This document shows, piece after piece, positions 22,573 through 31,722 of a stretch of 32,387 bases of DNA. The position numbers were made by a program, and so were the translations under genes. The number at the start of each line of letters is the position of its first letter. Within the stretch, counting starts at the first letter, position 1. Below the pieces are notes generated by a model. It ran no database searches. It saw nothing but the letters and a program-made list of their open reading frames with translations, and was not told where the DNA came from. The stretch comes from Streptomyces sp. NTH33 (lineage in GTDB: Bacteria; Actinomycetota; Actinomycetes; Streptomycetales; Streptomycetaceae), in NCBI RefSeq assembly GCF_003236365.1, contig NZ_POTZ01000019.1:1-32387 (forward strand), given 5' to 3'.

Positions 22573-22998
22573 TCAGTCCGGGTTCTCGGCGGCGCGGTCG
22601 GCGGGCAGGAGCTCACGGATGTCCGCGGGGAGCACCGCGGCGATCTTCCCGGTCAGTTCCGGGGTGAGCGCGGCGTCGAGCACCTCCATGACGGCGGTGG
22701 CCTCGCGCACGGCCGTGTCCTCGTCCGTACCCGCACGTCCGGCGATCCGTCCGGCGAACACGGTCAGGCCGAACCGCTCGCCCGAGGTGGGCGAGCGCCC
22801 GCCGGCGGAGGACTCCGCCGCCTGCCGCACGGACGCGGCCAGTTCCGGCGGAAGCTGGGCGGCCACATGCTCCGCGAGCCCTGACGGCAGCCGTTCGGCC
22901 AGCGTGCTCAGCACGGCCCGGACCGCCCGCCCGGCCGCCGCCCGGTCCGGCAGCTGAGCGAGCGCCTGCACGTTCCCGATGATCTCGTCGTGCCGCAT
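22573..22998 (-). CDS. DUF2267 family protein
   Basis: A 141-residue helical protein of the DUF2267 type, with two repeats of about 65 residues. Each has the pattern A-x-x-A-x-x-A-V-L-x-x-L-x-x-R-L/A-x-x-L-P (AGRAVRAVLSTLAERLPSGL and EATAVMEVLDAALTPELTGK). The N-terminal MRHDEIIGNVQALAQL is typical. Biochemical function is unknown; members often sit among stress genes. The ATG at 22998 has GAGGAAGGA about 12 bases upstream, slightly long spacing. Confidence 0.85.
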   Translation of the reverse strand: MRHDEIIGNVQALAQLPDRAAAGRAVRAVLSTLAERLPSGLAEHVAAQLPPELAASVRQAAESSAGGRSPTSGERFGLTVFAGRIAGRAGTDEDTAVREATAVMEVLDAALTPELTGKIAAVLPADIRELLPADRAAENPD

Positions 22999-23211
22999 GG
23001 GATGCGTGTCCTTCCTCGGGGCGTGGTTCGTCCGGCGATGCCGACGGCCGGGCAACGGGCGAGTACCCGAAGCGCTGCCGCCGCACCGCGCCGGCCGCCG
23101 GCGCCGTCCCGCCGTGCGGGTGGGGAGGAGCGACGCACCGTTTGGGCGGGGCCGCGGAGGGTCACCCACAGGTGAGGACACAGGTGCGCGTCCGAGGGAG
23201 TGCGTCACATC

Positions 23212-24429
23212 ATGCAAGGGCATGCGTCAGAAGGTCACCGAGCCGGTGGAACACCCGCCGGGACGCCACTGGTGCCCGGCGATCCCGCCGCGGCCGCCGA
23301 GCCGGCGCCGAAGGAGTACCGGATCGACGCCGTCGACGTGCACGCCTTCGAACTCCCCACCGACGGCCCGGACGGCAAGGAGCAGGACGGCACCCTGGAG
23401 TGGGACTCCACCACCATGGTCCTGGTCCGGGTGCACGCGGGCGGGCGGACCGGCATCGGCTACACCTACGGGGACGTGTCGACCGCCGTCTTCCTGTCCG
23501 GCGAACTCGCCCCGCTGCTGAGGGGACGGAGCCCGGCCTCGCCCCCGGCGCTGTGGGACCTGATGGGCAAGCAGATCCGCAACGCCGGCCGGCCCGGTGT
23601 GGGAGCCATGGCGCTCTCCGCGGCCGACATCGCGCTGTGGGACCTCAAGGCCCGGCTGCTGGACGTACCGCTGATCCACGCGCTCCCGGCCTACCACGAC
23701 CGGGTCCCCGTCTACGGCAGCGGCGGCTTCACCAACTACTCTCTGGACCGTCTCGCCGACCAGCTCGCCGGCTGGGTCGAACAGGGCATTCCCCGGGTCA
23801 AGTTGAAGACGTCGAGGGAACCTGACCGCGACCCACGGCGACTGACCGCGGTCCGCAAGGCGGTCGGCTACGGGCCCGAGCTCCTCACCGACGCCAACGG
23901 CGCCCTCGGCCGCAAGGAGGCGCTGTACTGGGCGTACAGGTTCATGGACGAATGGGACGTGCGGTGGTTCGAGGAGCCGGTGAGCTCCGCGGACATCGAG
24001 GGCCTGCGGCTGCTCCGGAACAACGGACCGGCGCGGCTGGAGATCGCGGCGGGGGAGTACGCCTACACCCTGCGCGACGCCGTCAACCTCGTGGAGGCGG
24101 ACGCGGTGGACTGCCTCCAGGCCGATGTCACCCGCTGCGGCGGCATCACCGGCGTACTGCAGGTCGCGGGCCTCGCGGCGGCCCGTCACCTGGACCTGTC
24201 CGCGCACTGCGCCCCCGCGGTCTCGGCCCACGCCTTCTGCGCCGTACACCGGCTGCGGCACCTGGAGTACTTCCACGACCACGTCCGGTTCGAGCACCTG
24301 GTGTTCGACGGCACGCTGTCCCCTGTCGGCGGCGCCCTGCGGCCCGACACGGGCCGTCCCGGGCTCGGCCTGGACGTCAAGTGGGCCGACGCCGAGCCCC
24401 ACCGCGTCCACGGAGAGCGGCCGGTCTGA
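23212..24429 (+). CDS. enolase-superfamily enzyme (mandelate racemase/muconate lactonizing type)
   Basis: A 405-residue two-domain enzyme. The N-terminal capping domain runs from about 40 to 150, then a (beta/alpha)7-beta barrel. The acid/base motif KLK is at Lys197-Lys199 (RVKLKTSREPD). Metal ligands are Asp227 (LLTDANGAL), Glu in WFEEPVS and Glu in IAAGEYAYT. On the opposite face is His in LSAHCAPAVSAH, typical of enzymes handling sugar acids or small carboxylates by proton abstraction. Substrate cannot be told from sequence alone and no sugar-acid genes adjoin. ATG 23212 is preferred over GTG 23200 because GAGGGAG lies 11 bases upstream. The preceding ~210 bases hold no gene. Confidence 0.9.
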   Translation: MQGHASEGHRAGGTPAGTPLVPGDPAAAAEPAPKEYRIDAVDVHAFELPTDGPDGKEQDGTLEWDSTTMVLVRVHAGGRTGIGYTYGDVSTAVFLSGELAPLLRGRSPASPPALWDLMGKQIRNAGRPGVGAMALSAADIALWDLKARLLDVPLIHALPAYHDRVPVYGSGGFTNYSLDRLADQLAGWVEQGIPRVKLKTSREPDRDPRRLTAVRKAVGYGPELLTDANGALGRKEALYWAYRFMDEWDVRWFEEPVSSADIEGLRLLRNNGPARLEIAAGEYAYTLRDAVNLVEADAVDCLQADVTRCGGITGVLQVAGLAAARHLDLSAHCAPAVSAHAFCAVHRLRHLEYFHDHVRFEHLVFDGTLSPVGGALRPDTGRPGLGLDVKWADAEPHRVHGERPV

Positions 24430-24554
24430 CCGGGCTCGCGGGGGTGAACGCCTCGGCCGCCGTCGAACAGGCTGGGGCGGCACCGCCCTGGGGTGCGGGC
24501 GGTACGCCGCCGAGTCAGGGGTCTCCTGTGTCCAGCGCCCTCTCGTCGTCCGGG

Positions 24555-24938
24555 TCACCTGCAGAGTTGCAGGCCCTTGGCGATCACCTCGGTGAGGGGA
24601 ATCCTGCTGCCCGGGCTGTTGGGGTCGTCGGCCCAGATCGGGTCGGGCGCGGGGTGCTTTCGCTGGGCCGCGTCGTTGAGGCCGTAGGTGCCTTCGGGGA
24701 TGGTGAAGGTGACGGCCTGGCCGCTGCAGGCGAGAGTGCCGGAAGCGACGGTGAACGGCCAGGGCTTGACGGAGCGTTCGGTGATGTGGCCGGCCGGCTC
24801 GCCGCTGCTCTCGGCGGTGTCGGCGGGCTTGGCACCGTTGTCGGAATGTCTGTCGGCGGTTGCCGCGCTGCTGGTGCAGGCGGTCAGGGCGAGAACGCCG
24901 GAGACGGCGGCCGCGGCAGCAGTGACGCGGATACGCAT
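24555..24938 (-). CDS. lipoprotein with DUF2511 (YebY-like) domain
   Basis: A 127-residue lipoprotein. The signal peptide RIRVTAAAAAVSGVLALTAC ends in the lipobox LTAC, with Cys21 as the lipidated residue. After a Ser/Ala/Asp-rich linker, the domain WPFTVASGTLACSGQAVTF, then TYGLNDAAQRKHP, IWADDP and a final CR matches DUF2511, including two Cys that may form a disulphide. It is anchored outside the cytoplasmic membrane; function unknown. The ATG has only a weak GGGGTG site. It is convergent with the enolase-superfamily gene; 24430-24554 holds no gene. Confidence 0.85.
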   Translation of the reverse strand: MRIRVTAAAAAVSGVLALTACTSSAATADRHSDNGAKPADTAESSGEPAGHITERSVKPWPFTVASGTLACSGQAVTFTIPEGTYGLNDAAQRKHPAPDPIWADDPNSPGSRIPLTEVIAKGLQLCR

Positions 24939-25061
24939 GGTTCACCCCAGGGGAGCGATGGTACGGATGGTAACCGACATCATCCGGGCTGTTACCCCCC
25001 TGGTCAGGTGTTGGGCTGATCCCGTGATGTGATCGTGACGGTCTGTCGCGGTGCGGAGGTG

Positions 25062-27311
25062 TCAGGGCGCCAGTACCTGCCCCAGGTGGGCCCCGGCGGG
25101 TGTGCCCAGGGTGGTGCTGCGCAGCGCGACGGTTCGGGCAAGGCCGAAGCCGGTGCTGTGGACGGGCGTGTACAGCAGGAGGCCGTCGCCCGCGTCCTCG
25201 CCTTCCGACCCGATGACGAGGCCGGTGCGCCCGTGGCCGGACAGGTCGGTGAGGGAGACGGAGGAGCCGAATCCGTCGCCCTTCTCCGTGGCGTCCAGGA
25301 TGCCGGGGGTGTCCTGGCAGAGGGTGAAGGAGCCGGTGACGGTCAGGCCCGAGGGCGTGCCCCGGAGCAGGGTGGCCTGACCGGCGTCGGCGCGGTCGAC
25401 GCCGTCGCGGGTGAAGTCCTCGCCGGGGGCGCCGACCAGGACGTCCGCGTAGCCGTCGGCGTCGAAGTCGCCGACGGAGACCGAGAAGCCGAAGGCGTCG
25501 CCGGACCGGTCGGCGCCGGCCACGCCGACGGCGTCCTGGTGGATGACCTTCGTCCCGGTGGTGGTCAGGCCCTTCGCCGAGCCGGGGAGCACGGCGATGT
25601 GGCCGCCTGGCGTGCCGCCGGACTCGGAGGGGTGGGGCCGGCCGATGACGAGGTCGTCGTAGCCGTCCCCGTCGATGTCGCCCGCGGCGACGGAGCGGCC
25701 GCCCCTGACGGACTTCGTGCCGGCCTCGGTCAGGCCGGCCGCCGATCCGGTGAACAGCGCCACCCGCCCGATGCCGCCGCTGTCGAGGTGGTTGAGGACG
25801 ACGTCCGTGTACCCGTCCCCGTTGAAGTCGCCCGTCGCGGCGTCCGGACCGGCGACCGGACCCGTGGCGGTGGTGAGTCTGCCGGAGGTGGTGGCGCCGC
25901 CGGTCAGCCGGACGTTCCAGGTGCCGCCCCCGCCGGTGCCGGCCGAGAACACGTCCGCCGTGCCGTCGCCGTCGAAGTCACCGACGGCGACCGCGGAACC
26001 GAGCCGGGCCCCGGCCGCCGCGACACCCGAGGTGGTGTAGGAGAAGCCGGTGTTCAGCGCGGGGCCGTACAGGACGGTGACCGAGCCGCGGTCGGCGTTG
26101 CCTTCGGCGTCGTCCTTGCCGGGGGCGCCGATGGCGAGGTCCGCGTAGCCGTCGCCGTTGACGTCGCCCCACGCGATGGCGGCGCCGAAGCCGTCACCGG
26201 GCCGGGTGGAGCCGGGGACGCCCGGGCTGTCCTGCGTGATCGTCAGCTTCGATGCCGCGACCGGGCCGTCGGCGCCGCCCGGGATCACCGTCACCGAGTT
26301 GGCCTTCGGGGTGCCGGCGGCCAGGTCGGCGACGCCGTCCCCGTTGTAGTCGGAGGTCCGCGGGGCGTGCGAGACGCCGGGGGACCTGACGAGTGCCGCG
26401 ATCCGGGGCAGGTGGGCGCGGAGGTGACGCGGCAGCGTGATCGAGTCCGGATCGGCGCCGTACCCGCCGGACTTCCCGGCCAGGATCCGCGCGGTCGCCT
26501 CGAGCGCGGCGCGGCTGGGCGGTGCGGTCGTGTAGTCGCCGATCCAGGAGATGCCGACCGTGTCGTCGTCCGAGCCGTCGCCGCGGCCCTCGAAGACCTG
26601 GCCGCACCGGTCGACGACGAAGTCGTGGCCGGGGCCGGAGGAGCCGCGGGCGAGGTACTCCTGCCAAAGGGTGCGCATCCGGGCGCGGGACTCGGCGCAG
26701 GAGAGCGCGTTGTCGCTGTCCGCGCCGGTGTCCTGGACGACCGCGGCCCCGGCCGCGCCGCCGTGGCCCGACGTGCCACCGCCGTCGTCCGCCGAGGCCA
26801 CCCGCGCGGCGGCGAAACGGCTTCCACGGTCGGTACCGGGGTCGAGCAACGCCACGCTCAGACCCGCCGGCTGCCCCGGGGCGGCCGTGCCGTCGCCCCG
26901 GACGACCCGCACCTCGACGCCGTCGGCATCACCGGTCCACACGGAGCCGGTACCGCCCCGCGAGCCGGCCCCACGCGCCTCGAACCGGCTGTCCGGCAGA
27001 GCCTGCCAGTGCGACCACTGGCCCGTCCGTGCCGAACGGGCACGGACCTCCGCCGTACCCTTCAGCTCGGCATGCGGATCGTCCCAGGTCAGCAGTGCGG
27101 CGCTGAAGCGCTCCGTGTCCTGCCGCGGCAGGCTCCTGCGTCCCGCCCCGTGATCCGCCAGCCGCACGGTGCGCACGGCGGTCTTGCCTCCGTACTCCTG
27201 CGTCCGACCCGGCGTGGAGGCGGCGGCGTACGTGACGACTCCCGCCCCGAGCACGACGACGGTCCCGCCGGCCAGCCACCCCTTGCACGCACGCCTCGTC
27301 CGGCGACCCAA
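25062..27311 (-). CDS. secreted FG-GAP beta-propeller protein with degenerate PGRP/amidase domain
   Basis: A 749-residue exported protein. A basic start and WLAGGTVVVLGAGVVTYAAA form a signal peptide or anchor. Residues about 190-310 resemble the peptidoglycan-recognition/N-acetylmuramoyl-L-alanine amidase domain, with GHDFVVDRCGQVFEGRGDG and WIGDYTTAPPSRAALEATAR, but the zinc-binding VHH is VVQ and the later GAHTxGxN segment is missing. From about 318 seven FG-GAP repeats follow (DYNGDGVADL, DVNGDGYADLAIGAPGKD, DFDGDGTADV, DFNGDGYTDV, DIDGDGYDDLVIGRP, DFDADGYADVLVGAPGED and a degenerate last one), forming a calcium-binding seven-bladed propeller. TTG 27311 has AGGGGTGG upstream; GTG 27371 is a longer option without a site. 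Confidence 0.85.
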   Translation of the reverse strand: MGRRTRRACKGWLAGGTVVVLGAGVVTYAAASTPGRTQEYGGKTAVRTVRLADHGAGRRSLPRQDTERFSAALLTWDDPHAELKGTAEVRARSARTGQWSHWQALPDSRFEARGAGSRGGTGSVWTGDADGVEVRVVRGDGTAAPGQPAGLSVALLDPGTDRGSRFAAARVASADDGGGTSGHGGAAGAAVVQDTGADSDNALSCAESRARMRTLWQEYLARGSSGPGHDFVVDRCGQVFEGRGDGSDDDTVGISWIGDYTTAPPSRAALEATARILAGKSGGYGADPDSITLPRHLRAHLPRIAALVRSPGVSHAPRTSDYNGDGVADLAAGTPKANSVTVIPGGADGPVAASKLTITQDSPGVPGSTRPGDGFGAAIAWGDVNGDGYADLAIGAPGKDDAEGNADRGSVTVLYGPALNTGFSYTTSGVAAAGARLGSAVAVGDFDGDGTADVFSAGTGGGGTWNVRLTGGATTSGRLTTATGPVAGPDAATGDFNGDGYTDVVLNHLDSGGIGRVALFTGSAAGLTEAGTKSVRGGRSVAAGDIDGDGYDDLVIGRPHPSESGGTPGGHIAVLPGSAKGLTTTGTKVIHQDAVGVAGADRSGDAFGFSVSVGDFDADGYADVLVGAPGEDFTRDGVDRADAGQATLLRGTPSGLTVTGSFTLCQDTPGILDATEKGDGFGSSVSLTDLSGHGRTGLVIGSEGEDAGDGLLLYTPVHSTGFGLARTVALRSTTLGTPAGAHLGQVLAP

Positions 27312-27422
27312 TGCCCCACCCCTGACTCGAAGAACACCCCACCCGTCACAGGCGGCACTTACCAAGCGCACGGAACCGGCCAGATGTCACACCGTGCACC
27401 GGGAGGGCTTCACCACGCCCTG

Positions 27423-28655
27423 TCAGAGGCGTGTGCGGGCCCGGCGGGCCCAGTCCTGCACGACGGGCACGCAGGACTCGGCGAAACGGTCGTAGTCGGC
27501 GGGCGTGTTGTAGACGTGGGCCGACAGACGGAGGTAGCCGGTCCCGTCGAAGCTGGTGAAGGCCGCCTCCGCCCCCAGTTCGGCGGCGGCCCGGTCGCGC
27601 AGCGCGTCCGCCGCCAGGCGGGTGGTTCCCAGTCTCTCGGGGAGGCGGACCAGACGCATGCCCGGCACGGGCATCCCGACGTCGACGCCCTCCACCGCTC
27701 CCGCCGGGTCGGCGAACGCGGCGCCGACCACCCGGGCGCCGTAGTCGGCGAGCTCGTCCATGTAGCGACGGGCCGTCTCCCAGCCCCAGGTGCGTTCGAC
27801 GAAGTCCAGTGCCGTGGGCGCCGCCAGGGGCCCGGTGGCGTCCAGGGTGCCCTGCTGGTCGAAGCGGTGGGGAAAGGGCTCCGCGGCGCTCCAGGAGTCG
27901 ATCAGCGGATGGAGGTGTTCGCGCAACGGGCCGCGGGCCACCAGAGCCGCCGTGCCGCGAGGCGCACAGCCCCACTTGTGGAGGTTGCCCACCCAGGCGT
28001 CGCAGACCAGTCCCTCCAGCGGAGCGGGGAGGAGCCCGGGCGCGTGCGCGCCGTCCACCAGCAGCGCGACGCCACGCCGTGCCAGCTCGGCTCCGACCCG
28101 TTCCACCGGCAGGCCGCGGGCGGTGGCCGAAGTGATCTGGTCCAGCACGACGAGCGCGCACCGGTCGTCCACCTCGGCCATCACCGCCCGGTACGCCTCG
28201 TCCGCGTCGGCCGCGAGCGGCACCCGGGCCGTGCGCACCCGGCCGCCCCAGCGGCGGGCGAGCCGTTCCGCTCCCATGGTGACGGCGCCGTACCCGTGAT
28301 CGGTGACGACGACGTCCCTGCCGGGGCGCGCGGCCAGGGCGGCGTACACGGCGCTGGCGCCCGCGCTCGCGTTCGGCACGAGTGCCAGGTCCTGGGCGCC
28401 GACCCGCAGATGGTCCGCGATCTCGGCGCGGGTGGCGGCGATCCGGGCGGGCAGTCGCGGAAACCAGACGACGGGGGCGCGCTCCATCTCGGCCCGCAGT
28501 TCGTTCTGCCGCCGCTGGGCGGCCAGCGGGACGGCACCGAAGGAGCCGTGGTTGAGGTGCAGCATGCCGGGGTCGAGCGACCAGGCCGCGGCGGCGGGCC
28601 GGCCGTCGTCCAGCAGCAGCGGGCGCGGTGCGGTGGCGACCTCGGTCTCGCTCAC
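27423..28655 (-). CDS. class V aminotransferase-fold PLP enzyme (isopenicillin N epimerase-like)
   Basis: A 410-residue fold-type I PLP enzyme. The start of the catalytic part, LHLNHGSFGAVP, and GSFG are typical of the isopenicillin N epimerase/cysteine desulphurase-like branch. The PLP-phosphate region is NASAGASAVY (about 95-104), Asp201 and His204 lie in LVDGAHAPG, and the Schiff-base Lys227 is in WVGNLHKWGCAPRG. Reactions in this branch include epimerisation, desulphuration and lyase chemistry, so the substrate is open. The start is GTG 28655 with GAGGAG four to nine bases upstream. It is divergent from the phosphotransferase gene, with a palindrome and short repeats in the shared upstream region. 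Confidence 0.9.
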   Translation of the reverse strand: MSETEVATAPRPLLLDDGRPAAAAWSLDPGMLHLNHGSFGAVPLAAQRRQNELRAEMERAPVVWFPRLPARIAATRAEIADHLRVGAQDLALVPNASAGASAVYAALAARPGRDVVVTDHGYGAVTMGAERLARRWGGRVRTARVPLAADADEAYRAVMAEVDDRCALVVLDQITSATARGLPVERVGAELARRGVALLVDGAHAPGLLPAPLEGLVCDAWVGNLHKWGCAPRGTAALVARGPLREHLHPLIDSWSAAEPFPHRFDQQGTLDATGPLAAPTALDFVERTWGWETARRYMDELADYGARVVGAAFADPAGAVEGVDVGMPVPGMRLVRLPERLGTTRLAADALRDRAAAELGAEAAFTSFDGTGYLRLSAHVYNTPADYDRFAESCVPVVQDWARRARTRL

Positions 28656-28665
28656 GTGACTCCTC

Positions 28666-28704
28666 GTTCATCGCGTTCGTTCATGGCGTTCGTTCATTGC
28701 GTGA
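28666..28704. repeat. three tandem 13-bp repeats upstream of the aminotransferase
   Basis: GTTCATCGCGTTC, GTTCATGGCGTTC and GTTCATTGCGTGA lie end to end, beginning ten bases upstream of the aminotransferase GTG and abutting the 18-bp palindrome. They occupy the 5' leader and might bind a regulator or simply be a replication-slippage product. Confidence 0.8.
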
Positions 28705-28720
28705 TCAACGACCGTTGATC
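28703..28720. promoter_or_regulatory. 18-bp perfect palindrome, operator candidate
   Basis: GATCAACG-AC-CGTTGATC is a perfect 8-bp inverted repeat with a 2-base centre, in the 220-bp gap between the divergent aminotransferase and phosphotransferase genes. It is about 48 bases upstream of the aminotransferase start and 155 bases upstream of the phosphotransferase start. Length and symmetry fit a TetR-, GntR- or MarR-type dimer site; no cognate regulator gene lies within the window. Confidence 0.6.
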
Positions 28721-28875
28721 GTACACACGGTATGCACAAGGCCGGTCGTCCATTCCCGAACCATGGCCGGAAACGTTCAGGGAAAGATCCGGAACAGTCA
28801 ATGCGGGGGTTTCCGCCGACCTCGCCGTGATACCTCTCGGTGAAGTCCGAAGAGAATCCTCCGGAGGGAATCCAG

Positions 28876-31722
28876 TTGTCGCTCGCCGCAGGATCCGGTC
28901 ACCACTGCTTTCGCGTCCTCACCTCCGCCAGTGACGCGTCCGAAATCGCTGAATGGGCCGGTGGAAAGGGCAGAAACCTGCACGCGCTGACCGCGTCCGG
29001 TTTTCAAGTACCGAGCTGGTCGGTGATCGGCCTGGACGTTTTCGCGGAATTCGTCCGCGGCAGCGGACTGGACGAGTGCCTGGCTGCCCTGCCGGCCGCA
29101 GGCCGGGGCGGCGACGGCGAGCGCGGGGTCCGCGAGACCGCCGCCAGGATCGCCGCACTGGCCGCCAGGATCGCCGCGCTGATCGAGGCCGCGCCCCTCG
29201 ACGAGCGCGTCACCGAGGCCATCGCCCTGGCCTACGCGCAGGTCGGCGGCGGCCTGGTGGCCGTCCGCTCGTCCGGTGCGCAGGAGGACGGCACGGAGCA
29301 CTCGTTCGCCGGCCAGTTCGACAGCTTCCTCAACGTCCGCGGCCTCGACCAGGTCACCGCCCGTGTCCGCCGCTGCTGGGCCTCGGGATTCTCCGAACGG
29401 TCCCTGCGCTACCGCGCGCGGCTCCGGCTGCCGCCGGACACCGGCGGTGTCGCGGTCGTCCTGCAGCGCATGGTGCCCGCCGAGCGCAGTGGCGTACTGT
29501 TCACGGCCGACCCGGCGACCGGCCGCGGCGACCGCCATGTGATCAGTGCCGTCCACGGGCTGGGGGAGGGGCTGGTCTCCGGCGCGGTCGACGCCGACAC
29601 CGTGGTCATGGACGCCGCCACCGGCGAGCCGCTGACCACCGTGACCGGCGAGAAGCGGGAGCGCTACGACGCCGGCGCCGGCCCCGGCTGCGCGGTGTCG
29701 CCGGTCGCCCCCGAGGACCGCGGGGCCCTGTCCCTGACCGCCGGGGACCTGGCCCGGCTGCACCAGGTGGGGGTGCGCGCCACGGCGCACTACGGCACCC
29801 CGCAGGACATCGAGTGGGCGATCGCGGACGGCACCCTGTGGATCCTGCAGAGCCGGCCGGTCACCGCCCTCGGCCGCCCGCCCGGCACCGGAGCGGAACG
29901 CGAGGACCCCGAGGGGGAGGTGCGGCTGTGGGACAACTCCAACATCGTCGAGAGCTTCGGCGGCGTCGTCTCCCCCCTCACCTACAGCTTCGCCGCCGAC
30001 ACCTACGCCAAGGTGTACGAGAGCTACGCCCGCGCGCTGGGGGTCAGGGGGGAACAGCTGCGCGAGGTCCAGGAGTGGACCCCTCGTCTGCTCGGCTACT
30101 TCCACGGACGGGTCTACTACAACCTGTACCACTGGTACCGCATGGTGCGCCTGGCCCCGCTGTACCCGCTGAACCGCCGTGTGCTGGAGAAATCGCTGGG
30201 CGTCTCGGAGAGTATTTCCGACGAGTGCGCCGACGCCCTTCACCCTTTCACGCCGCGAACCGGGCTGCGCGGCCGGTTCTCCCGTCTGACCCGTACGGCG
30301 GTCTTCACCGGAAGGTTTCTGGCCGTCCGGAAATCGATGGAGACCTTCCACCGGGATTTCCACCGAATGTACGAGGTGTTCGACAACGTCGACTACGACG
30401 CGCTGCCCGGTGATGAGACCTACCGGAGTTTTCGCAGGCTGCAGAGGGAACTCATCGAGAAGTGGGGCCCGATGCAGGTCCTGGACGCCACGGTCCTGCT
30501 CTCCGTCGGCGTGCTGGCCCTGCTGACCCGCAGATGGCTGCCGGACGCACCCGACTGGTTCACCTGGGCCGCGGCCGCCCCCGGCGGCCCCGTCGAGTCC
30601 GCCGAACCGGCGCGGGCGCTGGCCGGCCTGGCGGCGCGGGTGCGGGCCGACGACGAGGTACGGCGCCTGCTGGAACGCACCGACGACGCCGACGCCCACC
30701 GGGCGCTGCGCGAGGGCGGCCACACCGACGTCCTGGCCGCCGTCGACGCGTATGTCGCCGCCTACGGCTACCGCAGCCCCGACGAACTCAAGCTGGAGGT
30801 GCCCGACCTGCGGGAGGACCCGGCCGGGCTGTTCGCCCTGCTGCGCGAGGCGCTGCCGGGCGCCGCGGCGAGCGGCCCGGGCGGCCCGGGCGGCCGGGGC
30901 GGCCTGGGCGGCCGGGGCGAAGAGGCCGACGCCTACCTGGACCGGCGGCTGCGCGGCCCCCGCCGCTGGGTGTACGAGCGGGTGCGGCGCAAGGCCCGGG
31001 CCGCGCTCGCCGACCGCGAACGGCTGAGGTTCTGCCGCACCCGTGCCTTCGGCGCGGCCAAGCGCATGCTGCGCGCGATGGGCCGCGACCTGGCCCGCGC
31101 CGGGGCCATCGACTCCTGGGCCGATGTGTTCATGTTGAGACTGGAGGAGGTGCGGGGCGCCTACGAGGGCCACATCGCCCACGCCGAACTGAAGGAGCTG
31201 GCCGCGCTGCGCCGCAGGCGACTCGCCGCCGGCGCCACGCTGCACGCACCGCCCCGCTTCACCACCCGCGGCGCTCCCTACTGGTCGGGCAATCTGGAGC
31301 GGGCCGGCTGGACCGGCGGCCCCGCCGCCCGCAGCGGCGTCCGTGAACTGCGCGGGACCCCCTGCTGCCCCGGTGTCGCCGAAGGGCCCGCGGTGGTCAC
31401 CGACAGCCCGCGCGAGATCGGCGGCGGCATCCTGGTCGCCTACCGCACCGACCCCGGCTGGGTGCCCGCGCTGACCTCGGCCGCCGCCGTGCTCGTCGAA
31501 CGCGGCAGCCCCCTGACCCATGTGGCCGTCGTGGCACGGGAGCTGGGCATTCCGACCGTGGTCCAGGTCAAGGACGTCACCACCGAGATCCGCACCGGCA
31601 CCCTGCTGCGCGTGGACGGCGCCGCCGGGACGGTCACCGTACTCGCCGACCCGCCGGCCGACGACACCCCCGGCGGCCCGGCCGTACCCCCGGACAGCCG
31701 AAGGACGGAGACACATCCGTGA
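28876..31722 (+). CDS. PEP synthase/rifampin phosphotransferase-like dikinase
   Basis: A 948-residue three-part dikinase. An N-terminal ATP-grasp PPDK domain (about 25-340) has GGKGRNLHALTASGFQVP, VAVRSSGAQEDGTEHSFAGQ, LQRMVPAERSGVLFTADP and DIEWAIADGTLWILQSRPV. A long helical middle region (about 350-830) contains a Gly-rich linker, and the C-terminal swivelling domain has the phosphohistidine His882 in ERGSPLTHVAVVARELGIPT. It should cleave ATP to AMP and phosphate and pass the beta-phosphate through His882 to an acceptor, as in PEP synthase or rifampin phosphotransferase; the acceptor is unknown. TTG 28876 is preferred because GGAGGG lies seven bases upstream; GTG 28840 lacks a site. The next gene overlaps its stop. 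Confidence 0.88.
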   Translation: MSLAAGSGHHCFRVLTSASDASEIAEWAGGKGRNLHALTASGFQVPSWSVIGLDVFAEFVRGSGLDECLAALPAAGRGGDGERGVRETAARIAALAARIAALIEAAPLDERVTEAIALAYAQVGGGLVAVRSSGAQEDGTEHSFAGQFDSFLNVRGLDQVTARVRRCWASGFSERSLRYRARLRLPPDTGGVAVVLQRMVPAERSGVLFTADPATGRGDRHVISAVHGLGEGLVSGAVDADTVVMDAATGEPLTTVTGEKRERYDAGAGPGCAVSPVAPEDRGALSLTAGDLARLHQVGVRATAHYGTPQDIEWAIADGTLWILQSRPVTALGRPPGTGAEREDPEGEVRLWDNSNIVESFGGVVSPLTYSFAADTYAKVYESYARALGVRGEQLREVQEWTPRLLGYFHGRVYYNLYHWYRMVRLAPLYPLNRRVLEKSLGVSESISDECADALHPFTPRTGLRGRFSRLTRTAVFTGRFLAVRKSMETFHRDFHRMYEVFDNVDYDALPGDETYRSFRRLQRELIEKWGPMQVLDATVLLSVGVLALLTRRWLPDAPDWFTWAAAAPGGPVESAEPARALAGLAARVRADDEVRRLLERTDDADAHRALREGGHTDVLAAVDAYVAAYGYRSPDELKLEVPDLREDPAGLFALLREALPGAAASGPGGPGGRGGLGGRGEEADAYLDRRLRGPRRWVYERVRRKARAALADRERLRFCRTRAFGAAKRMLRAMGRDLARAGAIDSWADVFMLRLEEVRGAYEGHIAHAELKELAALRRRRLAAGATLHAPPRFTTRGAPYWSGNLERAGWTGGPAARSGVRELRGTPCCPGVAEGPAVVTDSPREIGGGILVAYRTDPGWVPALTSAAAVLVERGSPLTHVAVVARELGIPTVVQVKDVTTEIRTGTLLRVDGAAGTVTVLADPPADDTPGGPAVPPDSRRTETHP

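Noticed and set aside
25029..28718. 1229-codon plus-strand open frame
   Set aside because: It is antisense to both the FG-GAP protein and the aminotransferase, which have clear domains; the translation is a Gly/Val/Arg-rich shadow of GC-biased codons.
28798..31716. 972-codon minus-strand open frame
   Set aside because: Antisense shadow of the phosphotransferase; no recognisable domain and no ribosome binding site.
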